NCBI GenBank assembly: GCA_021772775.1
Contig: JAJFLH010000006.1
Coordinates: 62,001-126,000 of the forward strand
Source of the DNA: Mariprofundus sp.
GTDB lineage: Bacteria > Pseudomonadota > Zetaproteobacteria > Mariprofundales > Mariprofundaceae
Length of the DNA stretch: 64,000 nucleotides
Reading direction: 5' to 3'
Shown here: one piece after another, positions 7,490 through 19,300 of the stretch
Layout of the letters: every line of letters starts with the position of its first letter
Numbering within the stretch: the first letter of the stretch is position 1
The notes under the pieces: generated by a model
What the model was told of the DNA's origin: nothing
Seen by the model: the letters and a program-made list of their open reading frames with translations, nothing else
The model's database searches: none
Translations under genes and position numbers: made by a program

Positions 7490-9595
7490 TCAGGCCAGTT
7501 GCAGGGCGGCATATTTTAGCATCAAACGTTTGGTGCCGGAACGACGGAACTGTACGGTTACGCGGGCAGCATCGCCAGCCCCCTCTAATGCTAGGATGAC
7601 ACCTTCACCAAAGCTCGGGTGTGAAACACTACTGCCAATATTGATTCCCGCTTCATTGTTCATATTCGGTGTTGGTGATGGCGCAGCAAGGGGCTCATCT
7701 TGCTGCAAAATATCGCCGGGCATGCTTTTGATAAAGCGGCTCGGCAGAGGGTAGTGGGTCTCACCGTAAAAGCGGCGCAGTCGTGCCGATGTGAGCAGCA
7801 CATGGTCACGGGCTCGGGTGATGCCGACATAGAGTAGTCGACGCTCTTCCGCGATACCTGATTCACCTTCATCGAGCGAGCGTTGATGTGGTAGCAGGCC
7901 CTCTTCAACGCCGGGAAGTACCACGCAATCAAACTCCAAACCTTTGGCGCGATGCAAACTCATCATACAAACCGAATCGATCTCTTCTTCCTGCTTATTG
8001 TCATTGATGGCCTCGCTGCTTTGCAACAGGGCGGCGCGATCCATGAACTCAACAGGTGTTAGATCCTGCATCAATGAAATCTCAATATAATCTTGCAGGG
8101 TGCGAACATTGTCCAGACGAGAACCCGCTTCAATTTCACCCATGGCATTCAGGCTATTGAGATAACCACTGGCTTCTAAAATTCTGTTGAGTCCGCGATC
8201 TGGCAGCTCATCACATTCAGCGCGAATCTCAATAAGCAGTTGAGCGAACGGTAGTAGTTTTTTGGCCACCCCTTCGGCTTGACCGCTAGCCAGCAGATCG
8301 AGCCAGTCATAAGCGTGCATGCCGGAAGCCATCAATTGTGCAGTCAGCTGCTCCAATCCTTTAGCACCAATGCCGCGTTTGGGTTTGTTGCAGATGCGCA
8401 TCAGCTGCAGCTTATCACCACAGCGATTGAGCAGAGCCCAGTATGCCAGCGCATCTTTGATCTCCATACGTTCAAAGAAGCCCAGGCCACCAACGATACG
8501 GTATGGGATGTTTACTTCTCGGCATAGCTGTTCAAGTGGCAGGGATTGACGGTTGGAGCGGTAGAGAATGGCAATTTCGGAATTTTTATAACCTAGCGAT
8601 TGCCACTGTTCAATCTGTTGCACCACTTTGCGCGCTTCATCGTATTCATCGTTACACACTTTCCAGCTGGGTATCTCACCTGCCGGTTTGGTGGCTTTGA
8701 GCTCTTTTTCATGTCGATCCGTGTTTTCACGGATGACAGCATTAGCCAGCTTGAGAATGGCGGCGCTGGAGCGATAATTCTCCTGTAGGCGGTGCAGTGT
8801 TGCACCATTCCAGATGCGTTCAAATTCGAGGATATGGCGTACATCAGCACCGCGCCAGCCATAAATGCTCTGATCATCGTCACCAACAACCGTCAGGTTT
8901 TGATGTTCCGAACAGAGATGCATCAGCCATTCATGCTGGATGGGATTGGTGTCCTGATATTCGTCCACCAGCACATGATCAAAGCGAACTCTGAGGGCTG
9001 TGGCGATATCGGGATGATTGCGCATCAACAGTACCACATTCAAAATAAGGTCAGAGAAATCCATACGCTCATGACGTTTTAATTCATTCTGGTAGGCGGC
9101 ATACAGATCGACCATATTGATCCCGTTCCAACCGTGTTCAGGGGTGTTGTCGGGCGTGAGGCCGGCATGTTTGCAATGCTCAATCCAGTTGATGAGATAG
9201 GAGGGGTGCAGTCGATCCGTGGCAATATTACGCGCCTTTAAAATACGTTTGATTAGTGCTTTTTGGTCATCACTATCGATAATCTGAAAAGATAGGGGAT
9301 AACCCAGTGCATCGGCGTAACGGCGCAAAAAGCGCAAGGAGATGGCATGGAATGTGCCGGAAGCAACACCGCCACCGTTATCACCAATCAGCAAACTCAA
9401 ACGATCTTTCAGTTCTGCCGCCGATTTATTGGTAAACGAAACAGCCAGGATACGATGCGGTGGCACGCCTGTTTGAGCGATCAGGTGACCTATACGATAA
9501 ACAATAGTGCGAGTTTTGCCGGATCCAGCGCCTGCTAGTATTAATTGTGGGCCATCACCAGCTTCTGCGGCTTGTTGTTGGGCAGGATTTAACAT
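7490..9595 (-). CDS. UvrD/Rep-family superfamily 1A DNA helicase
   Basis: ATP-dependent 3'-5' DNA helicase of 701 residues. Motif I AGAGSGKT is at residues 21-28. Also visible are the Walker B DEYQDTN, motif III GDDDQSIYGWRGA, motif IV ENYRSS, and motifs V-VI (LHRAKGLEFD, ERRLLYVGITRA). The C-terminal tail ends in a Tudor-like segment (GSSVSHPSFGEGVIL) as in UvrD/PcrA, where it contacts RNA polymerase. The family covers UvrD, PcrA and Rep; I do not choose between them. It stands 20 bases upstream of arsC on the same strand. Confidence 0.93.
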   Translation of the reverse strand: MLNPAQQQAAEAGDGPQLILAGAGSGKTRTIVYRIGHLIAQTGVPPHRILAVSFTNKSAAELKDRLSLLIGDNGGGVASGTFHAISLRFLRRYADALGYPLSFQIIDSDDQKALIKRILKARNIATDRLHPSYLINWIEHCKHAGLTPDNTPEHGWNGINMVDLYAAYQNELKRHERMDFSDLILNVVLLMRNHPDIATALRVRFDHVLVDEYQDTNPIQHEWLMHLCSEHQNLTVVGDDDQSIYGWRGADVRHILEFERIWNGATLHRLQENYRSSAAILKLANAVIRENTDRHEKELKATKPAGEIPSWKVCNDEYDEARKVVQQIEQWQSLGYKNSEIAILYRSNRQSLPLEQLCREVNIPYRIVGGLGFFERMEIKDALAYWALLNRCGDKLQLMRICNKPKRGIGAKGLEQLTAQLMASGMHAYDWLDLLASGQAEGVAKKLLPFAQLLIEIRAECDELPDRGLNRILEASGYLNSLNAMGEIEAGSRLDNVRTLQDYIEISLMQDLTPVEFMDRAALLQSSEAINDNKQEEEIDSVCMMSLHRAKGLEFDCVVLPGVEEGLLPHQRSLDEGESGIAEERRLLYVGITRARDHVLLTSARLRRFYGETHYPLPSRFIKSMPGDILQQDEPLAAPSPTPNMNNEAGINIGSSVSHPSFGEGVILALEGAGDAARVTVQFRRSGTKRLMLKYAALQLA

Positions 9596-9629
9596 GGCTG
9601 ATGAATAACTCGATGAGTCAGATTATGCA

Positions 9630-11426
9630 TTATTTGTTGGCACCTTCCCCGTGTTTGACGATCATTTTATGGTAGGTCGAGAAAATGGCGTTACGTGAGA
9701 GCATGCCGAGCACTTTACGGGGATTATCATCGGCCACAACAGGCATCTGCTCAAACTCTTCGTGATCCAGAATATGAATAGCATCTAGCAGCGTATCGGA
9801 TTCAGAGATAACCTGAACACGCTGGTTGGCGACTTCGGAGGCCACAACCACCTGATCCAGGGCGGGGTCAATCAACCATTTCTGTAAATCGGCAAAGGTG
9901 ACGATACCGATCATCAACCCATCATCATCGACAACCTGTACACAACCTTTGCCTGAGCCGGTATAAACCTGCTTTAATTCCTGCAGTCGGGCATGCCCCG
10001 AGACTCTGGGAATAGCGCGCCAGGGTATCTTTTTAATCGAAACTGAACGCATCCATGATTGCTCCAGCCCCCAGTTGGCATCAATGCCACGCTCCTCCAG
10101 TGACTCGGTAAATACCGAAGCACTGCCAAAAGAGCGTGTCACCAGCGTCGCGACACTGCAGGCCGCCATCAGGGGTAACATGATGTGATAATCAGCTGTC
10201 ATCTCAAATACAATCAGCATGACCGTCAGTGGTGCATGCAGAGCCGCAGCCGTTAATGCACCACAGGCAACGAGTGCGTAAGCACCGTAGCTTTCCGAAT
10301 ATGAGGGGGAAAAAGCATGCGCGATATCGCCAAATAGGGCGCCTACGGTGGCCCCCATAAACAGCGCTGGCCCGAACAGTCCGCCGGGAAAGCCGCCTGC
10401 GGCACTTAAAACAGTCGCGGCCAATTTAGCCACCAGAATAATGGCGAGAAATGCGACCAGTGGCAGCGCAAAGCCGAGAATCTCCGGTTCAATACGTTCC
10501 AGCAGCATATCTTCAACCGTGCCGTAACCAATCGACATGACCTGGGGAAGCACAAGTCCTAAGAGTCCAATGTGAAAACCAACGACTGCAGGTCGCAAGC
10601 GGCGGTCAGGAATCAATTTGGCCAACCAAGCACGGGCCGGTTTCATTGATTTGATGAATACTGTGGCCACCAGTCCACAAATGGCACCGATGGCAATATA
10701 GGCAGGGATTTCCCATATACTGATGAGATGATATTCAGGTACGGTAAAAGCAGGGTAGTTGCCAACTTCAGAGCGCGCAATCACAGTCGCCAGTACAGAT
10801 GCGATAACGATGGGGCTGAATGTAGCGATGGCGTAATCTGCAAGAATCACTTCCAGTGCAAATAGAACCCCTGCGATTGGTGTGTTAAACGATGCGGCAA
10901 TGCCAGCAGCTACGCCACAGCCAATGAGTGTTCGCAGTTGTTGCTCGGTAAGGTTGAGTCGTTGTCCGACTTCAGATGCAATCAGTGCACCTAGCGCAAC
11001 CGTCGGGCCTTCACGACCTAAGCTTGCTCCACCGCCAATAGCAAGGGCTGTACCAACAGTTTCTGTGGCCAATTGGCGTGGATGGACGCGTGCTTTCCGC
11101 TCCACCATATCGGCCAATACACCGGATACACCACGCAGTTCGCCGCCGGGTAAAAAGTAGACGGTCATCCATCCGACCAATAGGCCGGTGACAGTGGGGG
11201 CAATGAGATACATATACCAGGGTAGCGTCTCTATAGCGGCTTCCCAGGTGCGTTCTCCCGTCCAGAACAGGCTGACCCATTCGATCATAAAACGCAGCAA
11301 TAGCGCAGCATAACCGGAGAGTATGCCAACCACGACAGCCAGGATCACGATATAGAGGGTATCCTGTTCGCGTGACCATGCCAGAGCCCTTTTTTTGCTG
11401 TCGAGCAGCGTTTGCCATAATATCAT
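9630..11426 (-). CDS. ClC-family chloride channel/antiporter with C-terminal CBS pair
   Basis: 598 residues. The ClC membrane core of about 440 residues contains GREGPTVALG with the gating glutamate and the GGFPGGLFGPALFMGA ion-binding loop. Two CBS motifs follow in residues ~460-590 (GCVQVVDDDGLMIGIVTFAD; EFEQMPVVADDNPRKVLGML) and probably bind a nucleotide. The GGLFGP form replaces the GGIFAP of E. coli ClcA, common among CBS-bearing bacterial ClCs. Whether it is a channel or a proton-coupled exchanger cannot be settled here. Confidence 0.92.
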   Translation of the reverse strand: MILWQTLLDSKKRALAWSREQDTLYIVILAVVVGILSGYAALLLRFMIEWVSLFWTGERTWEAAIETLPWYMYLIAPTVTGLLVGWMTVYFLPGGELRGVSGVLADMVERKARVHPRQLATETVGTALAIGGGASLGREGPTVALGALIASEVGQRLNLTEQQLRTLIGCGVAAGIAASFNTPIAGVLFALEVILADYAIATFSPIVIASVLATVIARSEVGNYPAFTVPEYHLISIWEIPAYIAIGAICGLVATVFIKSMKPARAWLAKLIPDRRLRPAVVGFHIGLLGLVLPQVMSIGYGTVEDMLLERIEPEILGFALPLVAFLAIILVAKLAATVLSAAGGFPGGLFGPALFMGATVGALFGDIAHAFSPSYSESYGAYALVACGALTAAALHAPLTVMLIVFEMTADYHIMLPLMAACSVATLVTRSFGSASVFTESLEERGIDANWGLEQSWMRSVSIKKIPWRAIPRVSGHARLQELKQVYTGSGKGCVQVVDDDGLMIGIVTFADLQKWLIDPALDQVVVASEVANQRVQVISESDTLLDAIHILDHEEFEQMPVVADDNPRKVLGMLSRNAIFSTYHKMIVKHGEGANK

Positions 11427-11547
11427 TGCTATTGCTTCGAGTACTCCTTCTTTGTTGGCACCGTGTCAGGGCGCGCCGATGTTACGGTTCGCAGATCATA
11501 ACAGCAATTAGCTATAACATGTGTTCTCAGAAGTAGGGGTAAAGCTG

Positions 11548-12360
11548 CTATTTTTTGGTGAGGATCGAGGTATCAGGTGGGTAGGCGGTTAATTTTTCCA
11601 TGATCAGATCGGATATATCATCAAATGGTGTGCGCTCGGGCAGATGCTCATTGGTGAAATGGTTGGCCAGACAACATACGCGAGCCAGAAACAGCGGGCT
11701 GTCGGCTGAGTGGTGTTCACCTACGGCCTGACAAAGATCATCAGGGAACTTCCATAAACGCAGCAGGTGCATGCCTGCTTCGGCATGATTGACACCATAA
11801 TGATCCACTTCAGCTTGCATTAAATTAGCTTCGTGCAAATGGCCTGTTTCACGTTCAAAATAAGAGAAGTCGACGCGCATGCCAAGTGCAGCCCTGCCAA
11901 TATCGTGTAGAAGTCCGGCCATAAAAGCGGATTCATGACTGCAATGTTGCTGCTTGGGATCAAATGATTTGGCAAAATGTTCGGCAGCAAGACCAACAGC
12001 AAAAGCGTGCGCCCAAAACATACGGATGTTGGCCATGCCCGTTGGCAAAATCATGCCATACATGAGCGACATCGCAGTGGCGATGTGAACGGCTTCATTT
12101 ATGCCGAGCCTGGCAATGGCTTTCGACAGTTCACTTATGGGAATATTGGATGGATTATAGGCTGGTGAGTTGGCGAATTTGAGAATCATGGCAGTGGTGG
12201 CTTGATCACTACGAATGACTTTAGCCAGGTCAGATGCGTTGGAATTAGGGTCTTGAGCAATGTTCTGAATTTTTACAAAGCGGTCTGGCAGTGAAGGCAA
12301 GTCTTCACTGAATTGCAGTAGCTCAAGGGTGGATTTTCGATCAAAGCCGGATAATGTCAT
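11548..12360 (-). CDS. HDOD domain protein
   Basis: 270 residues covering a single HDOD domain, an HD-related output domain found in signalling proteins that usually lacks phosphodiesterase activity. Family landmarks are LPDRFVKIQNIAQDP, the KFANSPAYN segment, ISELSKAIARLGINEAVHIA, and AGLLHDIGRAALGM, which retains an HD pair. No additional GGDEF, EAL or receiver domain is attached. The partner is unknown. Confidence 0.88.
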   Translation of the reverse strand: MTLSGFDRKSTLELLQFSEDLPSLPDRFVKIQNIAQDPNSNASDLAKVIRSDQATTAMILKFANSPAYNPSNIPISELSKAIARLGINEAVHIATAMSLMYGMILPTGMANIRMFWAHAFAVGLAAEHFAKSFDPKQQHCSHESAFMAGLLHDIGRAALGMRVDFSYFERETGHLHEANLMQAEVDHYGVNHAEAGMHLLRLWKFPDDLCQAVGEHHSADSPLFLARVCCLANHFTNEHLPERTPFDDISDLIMEKLTAYPPDTSILTKK

Positions 12361-12404
12361 AGTGTCTAGAAAGCAATCATCAGGCCAAAACTATATTTCA
12401 AGCG

Positions 12405-13007
12405 CTATCGTGATAGATGCAAGGCAGAGCTGCTTATTGATTCATAAATGGGGAATACCACGGATGCGCCCAGTAGTATGTCCAGTGCGGGTGATGCGGC
12501 AAGTAGTGTTAAAGCAATCCAGCCATATTTGAGCTTGAAGCAGGGGCTAATGATTTCACCCCAACGACTTGCTCGCAGTAATTCGCCGACCAATAGTCCA
12601 GGCAGTGGTAACAGGTGCAAGCAGGCCATACAGAGGTTAAAAAACATCAATACCTTGGCCCACCAATGGTGAAGGGGAGGTAAGCCGGTAGGCACAGAAT
12701 GCGCCAGGCTCCAGCTAAATAGTGCAAAGCCCAATAAACAGAGCAGGCAATGGGCAATGCATCGGAGTGTCGCTGTTTTGACGCTTGAAGAAAGAGAATT
12801 TGGCAGTGCGATGATGATACCGCGGTGAAAGGCCAACGCGGCGAGCAGAGGTAACCATGTTCCGCGCCATGCAACGGCAAAGAAGGGGGAGGGAATGGGC
12901 GTTTTACTCAGGCGGGCCTCAAGCAGTACAACCACCGTGAGCGAGATCAGCACCGGCAGACTGTAGAGAATCAGCTGCCGAATCACGATGTTTAGCCATT
13001 CATCCAT
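12405..13007 (-). CDS. Polytopic membrane protein, degenerate site-2-protease-like
   Basis: 200 residues with five to six hydrophobic helices. The stretch FNLCMACLHLLPLPGLLVGE resembles the second active-site helix of M50 site-2 proteases (NLLPxPPLDG), but the aspartate is missing and no HExxH motif exists, so it is unlikely to be a protease. It starts three bases after the prmC stop and is the last gene of hemA-prfA-prmC-orf. Function unknown. Confidence 0.65.
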   Translation of the reverse strand: MDEWLNIVIRQLILYSLPVLISLTVVVLLEARLSKTPIPSPFFAVAWRGTWLPLLAALAFHRGIIIALPNSLSSSVKTATLRCIAHCLLCLLGFALFSWSLAHSVPTGLPPLHHWWAKVLMFFNLCMACLHLLPLPGLLVGELLRASRWGEIISPCFKLKYGWIALTLLAASPALDILLGASVVFPIYESISSSALHLSR

Positions 13008-13010
13008 AGT

Positions 13011-13865
13011 TTAAGGGATAGTGTTGATGTGGCGATAGACGCCGCCACGGGCATAGCCTGCGAGATCATGGATGATGCTTTCAAAGCTCAATGAATCGGG
13101 TGCAGCAGGTAAGCCGCATGGGCCTGTCTCCAGCATAATCATGCCATCGGCATGCAGATGTTTGGGGCCGTTATTGAGAATGTCGGTTAAAAACATCAGG
13201 CCATCAGACTCATCGGTGAGGGCGTTGCGGGGTTCGTGTGATAACTCTTGCTCTAAAGCTGCCATCTCATCTTCAGCCACGTAAGGGGGGTTGGATATGA
13301 TCGCATTGAATGGGCCATCGTCCTGTTGAAGCGCTGATAACATATCACCCTGTCGAAATGTGATGCGGTTTTCGACCTTGTGCTGGATGGCGTTGATTTT
13401 AGCTATCTTCAGGGCTGGCTCTGAAATGTCAGCCGCAACGATATGAGCGTTCGGATACTCGCATGCTAATGTGATGGCGATGATGCCTGAGCCTGTACCG
13501 ATATCACAAAAGTGATAGTGGCCTTGTTGGTCGGAAAAGTGCTTAAGCACAGCTTCAATCAGATGCTCAGTTTCAGGCCTGGGAATCAATACATCAGGCG
13601 TGACTTGAAAGGAGCGTGACCAGAACTCCTTTTCTCCGATGATGTAGGCTAGTGGTTCACGTTGTTGGCGGCGCTGGATAAGTGCATTGAACTGTTGCTG
13701 GATGGCTTCAGGCACAGGCTCAAAGGCGCGAATAATCAGCTCAGTGCGTCCCATAGACCAGACAAGCATCAGTAGCAGTTCGGCATCGAGTTTGGGGGCG
13801 TCGCAGCCAGCTTGCGTAAGCTTTGCCGCAGCACTTTGAATCAGTTGACGAGTCGTGGAACTCAC
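13011..13865 (-). CDS. prmC: Peptide chain release factor N5-glutamine methyltransferase
   Basis: Methylates the glutamine of the GGQ motif in release factors RF1/RF2 using S-adenosylmethionine. At 284 residues it has the helical N-terminal domain and a class I methyltransferase core with GTGSGIIAI (SAM binding) and the substrate-glutamine motif NPPYV. Its start overlaps the prfA stop by four bases (ATGA), so the enzyme is translationally coupled to its substrate protein. Confidence 0.96.
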   Translation of the reverse strand: MSSTTRQLIQSAAAKLTQAGCDAPKLDAELLLMLVWSMGRTELIIRAFEPVPEAIQQQFNALIQRRQQREPLAYIIGEKEFWSRSFQVTPDVLIPRPETEHLIEAVLKHFSDQQGHYHFCDIGTGSGIIAITLACEYPNAHIVAADISEPALKIAKINAIQHKVENRITFRQGDMLSALQQDDGPFNAIISNPPYVAEDEMAALEQELSHEPRNALTDESDGLMFLTDILNNGPKHLHADGMIMLETGPCGLPAAPDSLSFESIIHDLAGYARGGVYRHINTIP

Positions 13866-14929
13866 TGATAAGCGAGCAGTTCAGCCTGATGGTGCGAAAG
13901 CAAGGCATCAATCAGTTCGCTCATATCACCACCGAGAATCTGATCGAGTTTGTACAGGGTCAAGTTGATGCGGTGATCGGTGATGCGTCCCTGTGGATAA
14001 TTATAGGTGCGAATTCGTTCAGAACGGTCGCCAGAGCCGACCATATCTTTGCGTATACCAGAGCGCTCGGCATTAGCTTCCGACTGTTCTTTATCGAATA
14101 GACGCGCTTGCAGTACTTTCATGGCCTGAGCTTTGTTTTTATGCTGGCTGGCTTGATCCTGGCAGGTGACAATCAGACCGCTGGGTGCATGTGTTATGCG
14201 CACCGCCGATTCGGTTTTGTTGACATGCTGGCCGCCAGCGCCAGAGGCGCGGTAGACATCGATACGAATATCATCAGGGTGAATATTAACATCAACCTCT
14301 TCAGCTTCGGGCAAAATAGCGACAGTACAGGCTGATGTGTGAATGCGACCGCCTGATTCGGTTTCAGGTACACGCTGTACACGATGGGTGCCGGATTCAA
14401 ATTTAAAGCGGGAGAATACGCCTTGTCCATTCACTTCGGCAATAATTTCTTTGTAACCACCAAGTCCAATGCCACTGCTGGATAAAATAGATACCTTATA
14501 GCCCAGTGTTTCAGCATAACGGCTGTACATGCGGAATAGATCAGCAGCAAACAGGGCTGCTTCATCGCCACCTGTGCCGGCACGAATCTCAAGAATTGCA
14601 CTGCGCTGATCATTAGGGTCTTTGGGCAGCAGTAGCAGTGTGAGCTGTTCGTCACTGGCAGTAATGGCCTGCTTAAGATCCTGATTCTCTTCTTCCATCA
14701 GCTCTTTAAGTTCGCGGTCACAATCAGGGTCTGCGAGTAGCTCCTGATTATCCTGTAGTTGCTGAACCATTTGCAAATGCTTTTCAACATGTGCGGCAAC
14801 AGGCTCAATCTCAGAGAAATCTCTGCTTAGTTGAGTAAATCGTTTTGCATTAGAGCTAACATCGGGGTCAGAAAGTAGACTGGTTATTTCATCGCGGCGG
14901 TGCAGAATATCGTCAAGACGGGTGTTCAT
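13862..14929 (-). CDS. prfA: Peptide chain release factor 1
   Basis: RF1 releases nascent chains at UAA/UAG. The start is set at the ATG at 14929 ([14 protein letters not shown], 355 aa), preceded by AAGGGG. The open frame runs upstream to 15013, but those 28 residues lie inside hemA and are not family-like. The [11 protein letters not shown] peptide carries the catalytic GGQ near residue 230. The gene overlaps the end of hemA by 17 bases and prmC by four. Confidence 0.96.
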   Translation of the reverse strand: MNTRLDDILHRRDEITSLLSDPDVSSNAKRFTQLSRDFSEIEPVAAHVEKHLQMVQQLQDNQELLADPDCDRELKELMEEENQDLKQAITASDEQLTLLLLPKDPNDQRSAILEIRAGTGGDEAALFAADLFRMYSRYAETLGYKVSILSSSGIGLGGYKEIIAEVNGQGVFSRFKFESGTHRVQRVPETESGGRIHTSACTVAILPEAEEVDVNIHPDDIRIDVYRASGAGGQHVNKTESAVRITHAPSGLIVTCQDQASQHKNKAQAMKVLQARLFDKEQSEANAERSGIRKDMVGSGDRSERIRTYNYPQGRITDHRINLTLYKLDQILGGDMSELIDALLSHHQAELLAYQ

Positions 14930-16262
14930 TGTTCCCCTTAATATTACTGATCTTGGTTGCTGTGGATAATGATTCTGTTTTGTTTGATTTAGAGTCGGAA
15001 GCATCGAGATCAAACAGGCGATTGGCCGCCCCCATCAACAGGTCACCTTCAATATCATCAGGCAGACTTTTCAATGTTTTAAGGGTGGGGTGCATATAAC
15101 GCTTCATCAGTGCTCGACTGAACTGTTCAACGGCTTGCTGCTGTTGCTCGTTAAAACCCTTCATATAACGCTGTGCTTTTTCCAACTCATCCAGGCGTCG
15201 TATATCCATCTGTTGTTGAATATTGCGAATAAGTGGTACTGATTCCAGCGACTTTAACCAGCGCAGAAAAGCCAGCGCTTCTTCTTCAATCAGCAGCCGA
15301 GCCTGATCAGCTTCATGCTGGCGGTTTTCCATATTACCCTGCACAACCTGTTGCAGATCATCAATATCATAGAGATAGGCACCATCAATATCACCGATGC
15401 GGGGATCAATGTCGCGCGGGACAGCGATATCAACCAGGAACATCGGCTTGCCTTTGCGCTTTTTCATGGCTGCCTGAACAGCATCGGGTAAGAGTACAAA
15501 GGTAGAGGCACCCGTGCTGGAGAGAATAATGTCAGCCGCGTCCAGATAATCAGGCAACTGTTCCATGGTGAGCGCATGGCCTTCAAATTCCAAAGCCAGA
15601 TTCTGTGCCCGTTGCAGGGTGCGGTTGGCGACCAAAATGTCGGTGCAACCGTTACCACGCAGGTGACGTGCGGCCAGCTCGGCCATTTCACCGGCTCCCA
15701 TCAAGAGCACTGTTTTACCGCTTAAGTCACCAAAAATATGGCGTGCTAATTCAACCGCGCAGGAGGAGATGTTGACGGACTGTTTACCGATACCCGTTTC
15801 ACTGCGCGCACGCTTGGCAGCAGCAAAGGTCGACTGATAGAGACGATGCAGTACATGTCCGGCAGTACCTGCAGTTAGAGCATGTTCATATGAATTTTTG
15901 ACCTGACCCAAAATCTGCGGCTCACCCAATACAAGTGAATCCAGACCAGATGCGACAGAGAACAGATGTCGAATGGCTGCATCAGTGGTGTGAGAATAGA
16001 GGTGGTCACATACTTCCTCCATCGGCATGCCTGCGGTGCCGGCAAACCACTCGTGCACCGCAGCAATAGCAGCATCGGGGTCATGGGTGACTACAGTCAT
16101 CTCTACCCGATTGCAGGTGGAGAGCAGGGCTGCTTCACGAATAGCAGGGTGTTCAATGCGCTGATTCAGGATCTCAGAGATATCTGTTTCGACGACGGCC
16201 AGACGTTCCCGCAGTTCAACAGGAGCTGTTTTATGGTTAAGTCCAATATGGCAGATGCGCAT
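14913..16262 (-). CDS. hemA: Glutamyl-tRNA reductase
   Basis: First committed step of C5-pathway tetrapyrrole synthesis: reduces glutamyl-tRNA(Glu) to glutamate-1-semialdehyde with NADPH. The N-terminal catalytic domain begins [20 protein letters not shown] and contains the nucleophile cysteine in LLSTCNRVE. The Rossmann domain has [16 protein letters not shown], and a C-terminal dimerisation helix follows. At 449 residues it is slightly longer than the usual 420 because of a Ser/Lys-rich tail that overlaps the prfA start. First gene of hemA-prfA-prmC-orf. Confidence 0.96.
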   Translation of the reverse strand: MRICHIGLNHKTAPVELRERLAVVETDISEILNQRIEHPAIREAALLSTCNRVEMTVVTHDPDAAIAAVHEWFAGTAGMPMEEVCDHLYSHTTDAAIRHLFSVASGLDSLVLGEPQILGQVKNSYEHALTAGTAGHVLHRLYQSTFAAAKRARSETGIGKQSVNISSCAVELARHIFGDLSGKTVLLMGAGEMAELAARHLRGNGCTDILVANRTLQRAQNLALEFEGHALTMEQLPDYLDAADIILSSTGASTFVLLPDAVQAAMKKRKGKPMFLVDIAVPRDIDPRIGDIDGAYLYDIDDLQQVVQGNMENRQHEADQARLLIEEEALAFLRWLKSLESVPLIRNIQQQMDIRRLDELEKAQRYMKGFNEQQQQAVEQFSRALMKRYMHPTLKTLKSLPDDIEGDLLMGAANRLFDLDASDSKSNKTESLSTATKISNIKGNNEHPS

Positions 16263-16354
16263 GGGGCCGAACTTTAACGCTTTAACGAATCAGGGTACAG
16301 GGTCATGGTGTTCAAGCCTGTGAGAGCGATGAGTTTTAATCGGATTATTTGTGC

Positions 16355-19300
16355 TTACTTGCCCTTTTGCCCCGCTCCAAACCAGTTGTCGGGTAGGCTG
16401 AAAAGGCGTTCGACAAAACCCGATTCAGATAGTCCTGCATCTTTAGGTTGGATTGCTTCTACCTTCGCATCGCTAAAAGATCCATTGAGGTGATAAACTT
16501 TACGCATCAAGCTGTGGGAGCGACCGCCAAGAATGTCGCGTAGCAATGGAATTTTAGCCAGTAAGGCATCTAAATTCTGTAGAGGTTTGGCGATCAGATA
16601 GAGATCAATTAAATTTTTGTCGAGGTCCATATTGCCCTGGCCGACCAGATCAAATGCACTTGAACGCATCGCTACATTTCGAATAAGAATGCTCTGATCC
16701 TGCATGATTGCTTCCATCTGAAGGCGTTTATACATGATGCCTGGGCCAGAAAGGTCTTTGCGCTGACCAAACAGCAGTGCCGGTAATTCGCTTAAGTTGA
16801 TGGCAGATAGCAGCGTTGTGAGCGTACCTCCCTCAAGAATGCGGCCCTGATCAACGCGCAGCCGCAGTCGTCCATCCAAGCCTTGCCACCAGGGCTGCTC
16901 TTTCAGAATCAGCCCCTGGCCTGAAAAGAGCAGGTGGCCATCGCCATCCAGAAAACGTTTGGAGAGACCGCCTCTATTCATTAAATGTCCAAAGTCACCA
17001 TGCAACTCTGCAAAACCTTTCCAGCGCATACCGCCATCCATTTCGGGTGTTAAGGTGGCAGACATGGTTAACTCCTGCTTTTCAAACACGGCTGAAAATT
17101 TACGCAGTTCGACTCGCCCAAGGCCAGGCAGTGTGAAGCGTGCATCGACATCCATGATGTCCAGTTGGGTGGTGTGAACCTGGGCTGCTTCCATGATGCC
17201 CAGGCTGTTTTTATCAGAGGAGAGTTTGATGTGTACTCCGCTCATGCGTGCATCATCCCAGTCGAACTGATCAATATCAGCGCGCAATAACCAGGCTTTG
17301 TCGACCAGCTTTTCTGAGTGATCGAGTGTGTCTGGTAGGGCATTACGATTAAGGTAGCTAGCTTTGGCATCAACCTTCCACATTGTGCGGTCATCAAAAG
17401 GCACATCAATATCCAGCTTGCCACGGAACGATGGTGTATGCAGTCCACTGAGTTGTGCTTTCAAACCGGACTGATTGATGCTGGCGCTGCTGGGCTCTAA
17501 TTTGATGTGTTTGCCAGTGCTGATGAGTTTGTCGATTTGAACGGTGGGAAGTTTGCCGGCGGTGTTTAATTGAGCCTGATATTGTAATGAAAACGGTTCG
17601 CCGGCTTTTTTGTTGGAGCCCAACAGATGTTCCCAGCTAGCACTCTTCATGTCCAGTTCGCCAGACCATTGCCCATCGTAGTGTAGTCTGCTGATAATAC
17701 TGCCGTCTGTGTGCGACATAGGCAGTTGAAAGTGTGCTGCAAGTGGAGCTAACTGACTTGTTCCATTGGCTTCCAGTGTCTTGATTTTCCATTCATTATT
17801 TTCTTGTGCTGCATCAAGCGAAACTGTGCCCTGCATATGGGAGGCGCTGAAATGGATCGCTTTGAGTGATAGACCTCTGCTTTGATCCCATTGCACTTCA
17901 CCTTGTGAGAGCTGTAGAGGGAACTTAAATGCCTCAATGTTCCAGATGCCATCGGGCTGCAGGGTGATGCGAGCCTCTTTTGGATCCTCTTCTTCAGGAT
18001 CCCATATAAATTCAAAATGAGCGTTGGCTCGTGCTTTGTTCCATTTCCAATCGTTGATCTCTGAGGGGCCGAGCCACTCTAGCAGATTGTTGATAGCTGA
18101 ATTGGATGTGCCGTTGATATGTAAAAAAAGTGTATCGCTTGGCATATGTATCGAGGCACTGGCGTGGCCTAAGCCTTTGGGTAAGATGGTGTCTTCAATT
18201 TGTGCGTTCAGGCCATCCTGATTTAAATCAACGCTGCCACGCGTGTTTGTTAAGGCGCTGTCTGAGATTCCCAGTGCAATATCTGCATCTTCGAGTTGTG
18301 CTTGCACACGATATTGCATCGATTCCCATGCTTCCATTGTAGGCTGGTTGCGTAGTGGGTTTGGCCAGCTTAATGAAATCTCTGCGCCGGCCTGTTTGGC
18401 AACGCCCTGTTGCATCAGACTGAGCCATTGGCGCCACTCATCATCTCCGAGTGGTTGTATCCATGACCAGACCAGCGGCATGGGGAGCTGCTTCGATTCA
18501 GCGCTTAAATGAAGGGCTCCATCTTGCCACTTGCCTTGTGCGGTAATATTGCTCTCCGCCAGGCTCCATTTTAGATCGCGAATGATAACCTGCTCTAGGG
18601 AGTTCTGGCCAAGGTCGGATGCAGCTGTTTTGTTAAGACTGATTTGAAGTTCAGCGGCGAGAGTGTTGAATGCATAGCTCTGGCTGATTTGAGACAGCTT
18701 TAAGGCAATGGGTTGTTGTGATGAAATCGAGCTGTTTATGGCCCAACTGCGCGGTTCATTTCGGATGAGCGTGATACTGGCTTGCGGCGAGCCGCTGATA
18801 TGCTGGCGTATTGAAGCAGGCAGCCAATCGGTATGTTTGCAGTCGAGCTCTAGCTTGTGAGGCAGGCCATCTGCATCCCACTGTGCTGACAGAGTGATAT
18901 CTGGGGAGCTCGCGTTGATAGTGCGTTTGGCAGCATTGAATTCGAGATGTACATTGGATAACTCACCGTGCCACTCCGGGGTGTTTTGCTCAGGCAGCAT
19001 GCGCCAGTTGATTTGTGTTTTATCAAGTACGAGCTGATGCGGAAATAGAGGGGCGGCGGTTGAGTCGGTGAGCTCTAAATCAAGAATACCATAGCGCAAA
19101 ATAATTTTATCAGGAGCCACTTCACCATTGAATAGTGCGTCTAGTGGGATCCGCACACTGGCACTGCCATCATGAAAAGCGAGGCCATGCTGGCTGCTGG
19201 AGAAATCAAGGCGATCCACCTTGAGCCAGAGAAAGCCGGCCCAATGCCAGGATATCTCACCCAGGTGCAACTCCTCTAACTCCAACTCCTGTTGCAGATA

